NCBI GenBank assembly: GCA_002400675.1
Contig: NVQY01000048.1
Coordinates: 1 to 14,398, forward strand
DNA length: 14,398 bases
Reading direction: 5' to 3'
DNA from: Paracoccaceae bacterium
GTDB taxonomy: Bacteria > Pseudomonadota > Alphaproteobacteria > Rhodobacterales > Rhodobacteraceae
A program made the position numbers and the translations under genes. The notes below the pieces were generated by a model that had not been told where the DNA came from, searched no databases, and saw nothing but the letters and a program-made list of their open reading frames with translations. Positions 7,278 through 13,482 of the stretch are shown in pieces. How positions within the stretch are numbered: position 1 is the first letter of the stretch; each line of letters begins with the position of its first letter.

Positions 7278-9870
7278 TCACAATCCGGCCGGGAACAACG
7301 ATGACTTTCTTCGGCACCCCCCCGTTCAGCGCCTTTTGCACAGCGTCCACTTTCAGCGCGATCTTTTCAACCTCGGCGCGCTCCATTTCGCGCGGCACGC
7401 TGATTTCCGCGCGCCGTTTGCCGTTGATCTGAATTGGCATGGTCACATTATCGTCGATCAGCAACGATTCGTCGGCTTGTGGCCAAGGTGCCGTGGCGAT
7501 TAACCCCTCGCCGCCCTGACGCGCCCAGATGTCTTCGGCCAGATGCGGCACCACGGGGGCCATCAACTGGGCAAGCGTCCTGATGGCGTTTTGCTGGGTT
7601 GCCTTGGACGCCTTTGATTTCCCCAGCAGGTTGGTAAAGGCGTAAAGCTTGGCAATGGCGGCGTTAAAGCCAAAACTTTCGACGCCCTGCGTCACGTCAT
7701 GGATCGCCTTGTGCATGGCGCGCAACAGCTCTTCGTCGCCCTGACCTTTGGCATCCGGGTCCATTTCGGCGATACGTTCGCTCATCAACCAGACGCGGTT
7801 GAGGTGCTTGAACGCCGCTTCGGCCCCGCTAGCGGTCCATTCCACGTCCCGTTCGGGGGGCGAATCGGACAGCACGAACCAGCGCGCGGTGTCGGCCCCG
7901 TAGGCCGAGATGATGCTGACCGGATCGACCACGTTTTTCTTGGATTTGGACATTTTGGCCGAAGGCGTTACAACCGCACGCCTATTCGTACCCTTGATAA
8001 AGTACCCGTCTTCACGTTGTTCTACTTGCTCAGGGAAAAGGTACTCCGCCTTATAGGCACCCCAGTTATCAGGCACTCCCAGCTCTTTTCTCTCCTTGGC
8101 AGAAAATTCCTCACCGTCGAATGTGCTGTAAATTGCGTGCGTCACCATGCCTTGGGTGAACAGCGCCTCAAACGGCTCGATCGCCTTGGCAGGCAAATGA
8201 CCGGTGATATTCATCGCCCGGGCAAAGAACCGCGAATACAGCCGATGCAGGATCGCGTGTTCCACCCCGCCGATATATTGATCGACGTTCATCCAATAAG
8301 ACGCCGCGTCCATATCGGTGGGCGTATCGGCATGCGGCGCAGTAAAGCGGGCGAAATACCAGCTCGAATCAACAAACGTATCCATGGTGTCGGTTTCACG
8401 ACGCGCCGGTTTGCCACAGCTGGGACAAGTCACATCGCGCCACGTCGGATGCCGGTCCAGCGGATTACCCGGCTTGTCAAACGTCACATCATCCGGCAGA
8501 CGCACCGGCAGGTTTTCCTTTTTCTCGGGCACCACGCCGCAGTCATCACAATGCACCACCGGGATCGGACACCCCCAGTACCGCTGCCGGCTAAGCCCCC
8601 AGTCCCGCAGGCGAAATTTGGTGACACCGGTGCCCCAACCGGCCTTTTCGGCATAGGCAATCGTGGTGTCGATCGCCTCTTGCCCCGTGGCGATGTCCAG
8701 CCCGGCAAAATGGTCGATCCACTGCACGCGGTCGGTTTTGGGCGGCACGAAAGCCTCATTTTCCACCGGCTTGGGATCTTCCAGCGCCACAAAGGTATCA
8801 ATCACCGGCAGGTCGTACTTACGACAGAAATCAAGGTCACGCTGGTCGTGCGCGGGACAGCCAAATATCGCCCCGGTGCCGTAATCCATCAGGATAAAGT
8901 TAGCGATCCACACCGGCAATTCCATATCCGGGTTCAGCGGGTGCTTGACCGTCAGGCCGGTGTCCAGCCCTAGCTTTTCAGCGGTTTCAACGGCTTCTTC
9001 GGTGGTGCCAACCTTGTTGCACTCGGCGATAAATGCCACCACGTCCGGATTATCCACCGCCAATGCCTTGGCAATCGGGTGATCCGGCGAAATACCGACA
9101 AACGACGCGCCCATCAACGTGTCGGGGCGGGTGGTGTAGACGTCAATCGCCTGCGCCCCATCGCTGCGTTCAAACCCGAATTGCAGCCCGCGTGACTTGC
9201 CGATCCAGTTTTCCTGCATCAACCTGACCTTGGCCGGCCAGTTCTCCAGACCGTCCAGCGCTGACAGCAATTCCTCGGACATGGACGAGATGTTAAAGAA
9301 CCATTGCGTCAACTCTCGCCGTTCCACCAAGGCACCTGATCGCCAGCCGCGCCCGCCTTCGACCTGTTCATTGGCCAGAACGGTCATATCGACCGGATCC
9401 CAGTTCACCACCGCGTTCTTGCGATAGACCAGACCCGCCTTGAGCATATCCAGAAACAACGCCTGTTGCTGGCCGTAATATTCCGGGTCGCAGGTGGCGA
9501 ATTCGCGGCTCCAGTCAATCGACAGACCCAGCGGTTTCATCTGCCCGCGCATGTCGGCGATGTTGGCATAGGTCCAGTCCTTGGGGTGGCCACCGATTGC
9601 CATCGCGGCATTTTCCGCAGGCATTCCAAAGGCATCCCAGCCCATCGGGTGCAGCACGTTATGCCCGGTGGCAATCTTGTAGCGCGCGATCACATCGCCC
9701 ATGGTATAGTTTCGCACATGACCCATATGAATGCGCCCTGACGGATACGGGAACATCTCAAGCACATAGTACTTTGGCCGGTCGCCGCTTTGACGCGCGG
9801 TGAAAATCCCCGCCTTTTCCCAGGCTTCCTGCCATTTCGCTTCGATTTCAGAGGCAGAGTAACGCGACAT
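7264..9870 (-). CDS. leuS: Leucyl-tRNA synthetase
   Basis: 868 residues, a normal length for bacterial LeuRS. The class I signatures are intact: [11 protein letters not shown] at 41-51 (HIGH motif, His48-His51) and KMSKS at 639-643. The CP1 editing domain has TTRPDT (246-251) and [10 protein letters not shown] ending at Asp345, the universal editing aspartate. A zinc-type module has paired cysteines at Cys441/Cys444 and Cys482/Cys485. The tRNA-binding anticodon domain and C-terminal domain follow. It charges tRNA-Leu in the cytoplasm. AAAGGA at 9879-9884 sits eight bases before the ATG. A terminator-like hairpin lies immediately upstream, leaving no obvious room for a separate promoter. Residues about 577-636 are encoded by a low-GC stretch with unusual codons. 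Confidence 0.97.
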   Translation of the reverse strand: MSRYSASEIEAKWQEAWEKAGIFTARQSGDRPKYYVLEMFPYPSGRIHMGHVRNYTMGDVIARYKIATGHNVLHPMGWDAFGMPAENAAMAIGGHPKDWTYANIADMRGQMKPLGLSIDWSREFATCDPEYYGQQQALFLDMLKAGLVYRKNAVVNWDPVDMTVLANEQVEGGRGWRSGALVERRELTQWFFNISSMSEELLSALDGLENWPAKVRLMQENWIGKSRGLQFGFERSDGAQAIDVYTTRPDTLMGASFVGISPDHPIAKALAVDNPDVVAFIAECNKVGTTEEAVETAEKLGLDTGLTVKHPLNPDMELPVWIANFILMDYGTGAIFGCPAHDQRDLDFCRKYDLPVIDTFVALEDPKPVENEAFVPPKTDRVQWIDHFAGLDIATGQEAIDTTIAYAEKAGWGTGVTKFRLRDWGLSRQRYWGCPIPVVHCDDCGVVPEKKENLPVRLPDDVTFDKPGNPLDRHPTWRDVTCPSCGKPARRETDTMDTFVDSSWYFARFTAPHADTPTDMDAASYWMNVDQYIGGVEHAILHRLYSRFFARAMNITGHLPAKAIEPFEALFTQGMVTHAIYSTFDGEEFSAKERKELGVPDNWGAYKAEYLFPEQVEQREDGYFIKGTNRRAVVTPSAKMSKSKKNVVDPVSIISAYGADTARWFVLSDSPPERDVEWTASGAEAAFKHLNRVWLMSERIAEMDPDAKGQGDEELLRAMHKAIHDVTQGVESFGFNAAIAKLYAFTNLLGKSKASKATQQNAIRTLAQLMAPVVPHLAEDIWARQGGEGLIATAPWPQADESLLIDDNVTMPIQINGKRRAEISVPREMERAEVEKIALKVDAVQKALNGGVPKKVIVVPGRIVNVVV

Positions 9871-9890
9871 TGATGCGGTCCTTTAGAATG

Positions 9891-9916
9891 AAAACGCCGG
9901 GCAACAAGGCCCGGCG
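9891..9916 (-). terminator. Rho-independent terminator after the DUF3576 gene / in the leuS leader
   Basis: Perfect 8-bp GC-rich stem: 9895-9902 (CGCCGGGC) pairs with 9909-9916 (GCCCGGCG) around a 6-base loop. On the minus strand it is followed by TTTT (9894-9891). It comes 54 bases after the DUF3576 stop and only about 20 bases before the leuS start codon, next to its ribosome binding site. It may therefore terminate the DUF3576 transcript, attenuate leuS, or both. Confidence 0.75.
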
Positions 9917-9970
9917 CTGTGATAATGCGTCTTTTAGCTGGTTTCTAGCCGATAAGCGAAACGGTTTCGT

Positions 9971-10477
9971 CTAAAGCTTGCTGTCACCAATGCGGATCTG
10001 CCGGGCGCGGGCCAATATGGCATCCTCGACCGCGCGCGCCGTTGACAGGCTAACCGGGCCGCTTTTTGTTTGCAGCGATACCTTCAGCGACCGTGCGTCC
10101 AGCGCCGGGTCCCTGATATGGACCGTTGCGCGATAGGACCGCCCGCCGCCGGGTGGTGTGCCATAGCCGGTCACGATGACGCCGGTAAACGGATCAACCG
10201 ACTGCACCGGTAAAAAGCTGAGAACATCCAGCGTCGCCACCCAGAGATAACGGTTCACGTTGACGATCTGGTCGGCCTTCTTGCCACCAAACACATCCCA
10301 GATTGAGGATTGCGCATAGTTATCCGGCGACGACTCGCGGGGGTTCGACTTGGGGCTGGCTATGGGCACATCGCTACCGGCGGATGCGGAAGTTTTGTTG
10401 CGGTTCCCACCACAGGCGGCCAGCCCAAGGAAAATCGCCAGCAAAAGAACGATGCGAAAGGGTCTTAGGAACGTCAT
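9971..10477 (-). CDS. DUF3576 lipoprotein
   Basis: 168 residues. The N-terminus MTFLRPFR is followed by a hydrophobic stretch and the lipobox LAAC, with Cys22 as the probable lipidation site. A Ser/Pro/Asn-rich linker (about 23-55) follows, then the DUF3576 core: IWDVFGG, VNRYLWVATLDVLSFLPV, SVDPFTGVIVTGYGTPP. The C-terminal region, SLSTARAVEDAILARARQIRI, is helical. The family is widespread in alphaproteobacteria, often next to leuS, and has no known function; an outer-membrane lipoprotein is inferred. An in-frame stop 18 bases upstream rules out a longer start. The region before the ATG has only a weak GGGA as ribosome binding site, and a perfect TATAAT overlaps the start codon. Confidence 0.85.
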   Translation of the reverse strand: MTFLRPFRIVLLLAIFLGLAACGGNRNKTSASAGSDVPIASPKSNPRESSPDNYAQSSIWDVFGGKKADQIVNVNRYLWVATLDVLSFLPVQSVDPFTGVIVTGYGTPPGGGRSYRATVHIRDPALDARSLKVSLQTKSGPVSLSTARAVEDAILARARQIRIGDSKL

Positions 10478-10879
10478 TATACAATCCCGAACTTATTTGT
10501 TCCAAGATGTCCTACCCAAGCAAGCCGATTGGAGCAAGGGCTTAGTGAGTCGCCCCCCGTACCGAACGTACCTGTAACCGCCCGGCTGAACGCGGGCTGA
10601 ATAGGCCCGGCGGCGGGTATCGCCAGCTAAGGCGGCCCTGATTGCGCGCCCATATGAACGGCATTCGACCTGCCTGCGGGGGTTTGCAGCAAGCCGGATC
10701 GCCCAATATGCCCTAACCGCCGCGTGCCTGCCTTTTCCGGGGGCAAACGCGGGCAAGGTCTTTGCCGGGCGGGGCTGGATTCGCTGTTTGGCGGCCCTAT
10801 AGGAAGAGACTTGCTCAATGCGGGCGGATGCAGTGGACGCATGGGCAATCGCGCGGCGAACATGCCCACAGGTTGATTT

Positions 10880-10895
10880 GCGCATATATATGTGC
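10880..10895. promoter_or_regulatory. Near-perfect 16-base palindrome, possible operator
   Basis: GCGCATATATATGTGC is symmetric except for one base pair, with an AT core in a GC-rich setting. It is about 200 bases before the porin start. This fits a dimeric regulator site, but chance cannot be excluded. Confidence 0.25.
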
Positions 10896-11032
10896 CGGAT
10901 TGGCCCGATGCCTGACCGTTTGCCCACCTGATCATGGCAAGACTGTGGCAAAGCTGCACCATACGTCACGACTTTGACGGGATGCCGCGTGCAAGCCTTG
11001 CCAAAACAGGGCGGAAAGGGCGAAACCCCCTC

Positions 11033-11067
11033 CATACCCACACCGGATTCCCCGGTTTGGGCGTATG
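11033..11067 (+). promoter_or_regulatory. Stem-loop in the porin mRNA leader
   Basis: CATA (11033-11036), CCCA (11037-11040) and ACCGG (11042-11046) pair with CCGGT (11052-11056), TGGG (11058-11061) and TATG (11064-11067). This gives 13 base pairs with one mismatch, a two-base bulge and a five-base loop. It ends 10 bases before the ribosome binding site GAGGG (11078-11082). Leader hairpins like this can stabilise mRNA or control ribosome access. Which applies here is not shown by the sequence. Confidence 0.5.
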
Positions 11068-11090
11068 AATTAAAACCGAGGGAAAAAAAG

Positions 11091-12146
11091 ATGAAAAAGA
11101 TTCTCTTCGTTACAACTGCGCTGATCGCCACTGCAAGTGTCGCCTCCGCAGAAGTACGTATCAGTGGTTACGGCCGCTTTGGTATCGACTATAACGATGG
11201 CAACAGCCGTACAGTTGCCAGCGCCGGCCCAGGCGGTTTACAAACAGCCTTGGGCGTTCCGATTCCAACCAGCTCCACCAACATCACCAGCCGTCTGCGT
11301 CTGCAGTTCGACATGTCGACTGAAACCGACAGTGGCGTTACATTTGGCGCACGTTTCCGTGCCCAGGCTGAAAGCCGTGACAACATACCCGGCGGTGCCT
11401 TCTTCAACGGCGCGCGTTTCTTCGCAAGCTATGAAGGCTTCCAGCTGTTGGTTGGCAACATCATCGGCGCGATTGAAAACACACCTGGCCTGTACCTGGA
11501 AACACGTACAGCTGACATCGGCATCGACGGTGCTGGTTTTGAAAGTATTGTAGCCAACGTCAACGCTGAATCCTTTAACTGGGATTCCTATTCGTCCGGC
11601 GGTACCGGCGCGAACGGTGTTGAAGTTATCTACTCGGCCAACGGCTTTGTAGGTCACTTGTCCTATTCGACCAACAACGGCGCTATCGCAGCTGACCGTT
11701 TTGCCGTCATGGGTTCCTACAACTTCGGTGACTGGACTGTCGCCCTGAGTGCTCAGTCGTCCGACACTCTGTGGGAAGACAAGGTTGTGTTCTCGGTTGC
11801 TGGCGATCTCGGCCAGTTCGGCGTTCGCCTTGCTTATGCTGACAACGATGGCATCAGCAAAGTCGGCCTTTATGGCAACATGGACATCGGCGCCGCCGGT
11901 AACCTGGTTGCTTATGTAACTGACGAAGGCGCGGTTGACGCGGCTGACGTCGTTGCCGGTCGTAACGACAACCGTGATGTAAACGCTGACCCACTGGGTA
12001 TCGCGGCTACTAACGGTGGCGAAGGTACCGGTTACGGTATCAACTACTCCTACGACCTCGGGGGCGGCGCGACATTCATCGCCGGTTTCCGTCGTGCGTC
12101 TGACGACAACAACACTGCTCAGGCAGGTGTATACTTCAGCTTCTAA
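11091..12146 (+). CDS. Outer-membrane porin (Rhodobacter type)
   Basis: 351 residues with a 20-residue signal peptide starting MKKILFVTTAL and ending SVASA, before EVRISGYGRFGIDYN. The mature protein has alternating amphipathic beta-strands. It contains the conserved RLRLQFDMSTETDSGVTFGARFRAQ strand pair and NYSYDLGGGATFIAGFRRA near the end, and ends in AGVYFSF with C-terminal Phe, the signal for barrel assembly. This is the 16-stranded trimeric general porin family known from R. capsulatus. GAGGG eight bases upstream fixes the start; an in-frame start at 10974 would add 39 residues before the signal peptide and is rejected. Codon choice differs from neighbours (many GGT, GCT, GTT, CGT, AAC), as expected for a very highly expressed gene. 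It is monocistronic, with its own terminator. Confidence 0.95.
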   Translation: MKKILFVTTALIATASVASAEVRISGYGRFGIDYNDGNSRTVASAGPGGLQTALGVPIPTSSTNITSRLRLQFDMSTETDSGVTFGARFRAQAESRDNIPGGAFFNGARFFASYEGFQLLVGNIIGAIENTPGLYLETRTADIGIDGAGFESIVANVNAESFNWDSYSSGGTGANGVEVIYSANGFVGHLSYSTNNGAIAADRFAVMGSYNFGDWTVALSAQSSDTLWEDKVVFSVAGDLGQFGVRLAYADNDGISKVGLYGNMDIGAAGNLVAYVTDEGAVDAADVVAGRNDNRDVNADPLGIAATNGGEGTGYGINYSYDLGGGATFIAGFRRASDDNNTAQAGVYFSF

Positions 12147-12171
12147 GCTGACCGTATAGACAACAAGATTT

Positions 12172-12201
12172 GGGCAGGCCTTCGGGTCTGCCCTTTTCTT
12201 T
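12172..12201 (+). terminator. Strong Rho-independent terminator of the porin gene
   Basis: Nine-bp stem (one G-T pair) between GGGCAGGCC (12172-12180) and GGTCTGCCC (12185-12193), capped by a TTCG tetraloop and followed by TTTTCTTTT. It starts 25 bases after the porin stop. Confidence 0.95.
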
Positions 12202-12245
12202 TGCGCCCAACTACAGCGCTTTGCGTTTTACCTGATCCAAAATGC

Positions 12246-12280
12246 ATTGCAATTCTCCCATTCTTGGGGTGAATTGCGAT
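12246..12280. promoter_or_regulatory. Long inverted repeat upstream of yggS
   Basis: ATTGCAATTC (12246-12255) pairs with GAATTGCGAT (12271-12280), ten pairs including one G-T. Inside, CCC (12257-12259) pairs with GGG (12267-12269) around a 7-base loop. On the plus strand no T-run follows, so it is not a terminator in the gene direction. On the minus strand TTTT comes three bases later, but no minus-strand gene ends here. It fits an operator, a leader hairpin or part of a small RNA. Confidence 0.45.
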
Positions 12281-12290
12281 TCAAGTGTAA

Positions 12291-12321
12291 CGCCAAACGC
12301 TTTTGTATTTGTCTTTTGGCG
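12291..12321. repeat. Second inverted repeat in the yggS leader
   Basis: CGCCAAA (12291-12297) and TTTGGCG (12315-12321) are perfect 7-base inverted copies separated by 17 AT-rich bases. The half-site centres are 24 bases apart. The right arm ends 9 bases before the AAAGGA ribosome binding site of yggS, so a protein bound here or a hairpin could affect expression. Confidence 0.35.
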
Positions 12322-12341
12322 AATGACCATAAAGGACGACC

Positions 12342-12998
12342 ATGGCGCTGGAAGACATCAAAACCCGCATCGCATCCGCTGAAACCAAAGCTGGCCGGGC
12401 CGCCGGGTCAGTTTGCCTGATTGCTGTGTCCAAGGTGCAGCCCAATGAACGCATCGAAGCCGTGTTGCAGCAGGGCCAGCGCTGTTTCGGCGAAAACAAA
12501 GTGCAGGAGGCGGCTGGCAAGTGGCCGGATTTTCGCGAGCGTTTTGACGGCATAGACCTGCATCTGATCGGGCCGCTGCAAACCAACAAAGCCCGTCAGG
12601 CCATGGGCCTGTGCGATTCCATTCATTCACTGGACCGCCCCAAACTGGCCCGGACGCTGGCCCGGCTGGCTCAGGAAATCGGCACCTGTCCGCAGTTGTT
12701 CATTCAGGTGAACACGGGTGAAGAACCACAAAAGGCCGGAATTCTTCCCGCCGAGGCCGACGATTTTATCGCCGACTGCAAAGGCATGGACCTGCCGGTT
12801 GCCGGGCTGATGTGCATCCCTCCGACAACCGAGGAACCCGCCCTGCATTTCGCCCTGCTGGCAAAACTCGCCGCCAGAAACGACCTGACCGGGTTGTCGA
12901 TGGGCATGAGCGCGGACTTTGAGACGGCCATTGCACTGGGGGCGACCCATGTGCGGGTAGGCTCTGCCATTTTCGGGGAACGCCAACCTACCGTATGA
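12342..12998 (+). CDS. yggS: YggS/PLPBP-family PLP homeostasis protein
   Basis: 218 residues forming the single alanine-racemase-like TIM barrel of the YggS family. Lys31 in LIAVSKVQP is the PLP Schiff-base lysine. CFGENKVQEA (48-57) and HLIGPLQTNK follow. The phosphate-binding C-terminal segments are LSMGMSADFETAI and HVRVGSAIFGER. It is slightly shorter than the E. coli protein (234 residues) but complete. The family has no enzyme activity; it binds pyridoxal 5'-phosphate and keeps vitamin B6 and amino-acid pools balanced in the cytoplasm. AAAGGA at 12331-12336 fixes the start. It follows the porin terminator and two inverted repeats, so it is probably transcribed alone. Its last 11 bases overlap the end of the opposing transpeptidase gene. 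Confidence 0.95.
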   Translation: MALEDIKTRIASAETKAGRAAGSVCLIAVSKVQPNERIEAVLQQGQRCFGENKVQEAAGKWPDFRERFDGIDLHLIGPLQTNKARQAMGLCDSIHSLDRPKLARTLARLAQEIGTCPQLFIQVNTGEEPQKAGILPAEADDFIADCKGMDLPVAGLMCIPPTTEEPALHFALLAKLAARNDLTGLSMGMSADFETAIALGATHVRVGSAIFGERQPTV

Positions 12999-13482
12999 TC
13001 AGGCGCATTCCCCTGCCGACCCGTTCAGCAACCCAGCGCAGATGATCCCTGCGCAACGCAATGCATCCTTCGGTCGGATATCCGGGGCGGCGCCACTGGT
13101 GGACGAATATCGCCGATCCCCTCCCCGGTTGCGCAACCGGCCAGTTCCAGTCCGTCAGCAGCACCAGATCATACAAAGGATCGCCGCGCCGCAGACACTC
13201 GTGGCTGAACCCATGCGGGGCGCGGACATGGGTATTATAGGCCGGATCGCGCACATCGTCAGACCATAGATCACATGGCCCGATCGGAACCGCCCACCTT
13301 ACAGGCCGGGTCATCCGGTCGGGCCGAAAAAGCATCCCGACAATCCGGTGAATCCCGCGCGGCGTAGCCCCGTCGCCCTCTTGTTTGTGCGACCTCAACC
13401 CACCCTTACCAATGGAACAGGGGAAAACCCGCCCGCCAAAACACAAGCCCATCGGCGTCAAAACCATATCCAACGGCGTCAC
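12988..13482 (-). CDS. L,D-transpeptidase (YkuD)-fold protein without signal peptide
   Basis: A 164-residue protein with the YkuD catalytic pattern in IFVHQWRRPGYPTEGCIALRR: His128 and Cys140, with TEGC in place of the common S/THGC. GIHRIVGMLFRPDR and PLYDLVLLTDWNW are upstream landmarks of this subfamily. L,D-transpeptidases cross-link or modify peptidoglycan through the catalytic Cys. Here there is no recognisable signal peptide or membrane segment at the N-terminus, so export is not evident and the true substrate is uncertain. Translation probably starts at GTG (13480-13482), which overlaps the ribA stop as GTGA, so the two genes are likely coupled. The stop lies 11 bases inside the end of yggS on the other strand. 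Confidence 0.85.
   Translation of the reverse strand: MTPLDMVLTPMGLCFGGRVFPCSIGKGGLRSHKQEGDGATPRGIHRIVGMLFRPDRMTRPVRWAVPIGPCDLWSDDVRDPAYNTHVRAPHGFSHECLRRGDPLYDLVLLTDWNWPVAQPGRGSAIFVHQWRRPGYPTEGCIALRRDHLRWVAERVGRGMRLIIR

Larger units (their letters stand above)
10478..11090. other. 613-base divergent intergenic region between the DUF3576 and porin genes
   Basis: No convincing coding region was found. Open frames here (10493-11131 minus, 10762-10977 plus, and a 37-codon frame at 10818-10931 plus) lack family resemblance and look like by-products of high GC. The stretch does hold a 16-base near-palindrome (10880-10895), a short inverted repeat CGTCA/TGACG (10964-10968 with 10975-10979), GC-rich hairpins around 10580-10620, and a strong stem-loop just before the porin start. 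It must contain the porin promoter, and perhaps operators or a small RNA. I could not assign a confident -35/-10 pair on the plus strand. Confidence 0.6.

Noticed and set aside
10818..10931. 37-codon plus-strand frame with GGAAGAG upstream
   Set aside because: The spacing to the purine-rich stretch is long, composition is unremarkable and no motif is seen. It is too weak to call without conservation data.
10974..11002. TTGACG at 10974-10979 as the porin -35 box
   Set aside because: At 17 bases downstream the sequence is CTTGCC, which is not a usable -10 box, so no promoter is called.
10974..11090. 39-residue N-terminal extension of the porin
   Set aside because: It would precede a perfect signal peptide, and the strong ribosome binding site belongs to the ATG at 11091.
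10493..11131. Minus-strand open frame of 212 codons across the porin upstream region
   Set aside because: It starts inside the porin signal peptide region, has no ribosome binding site, shows random Arg-rich composition and no family resemblance.
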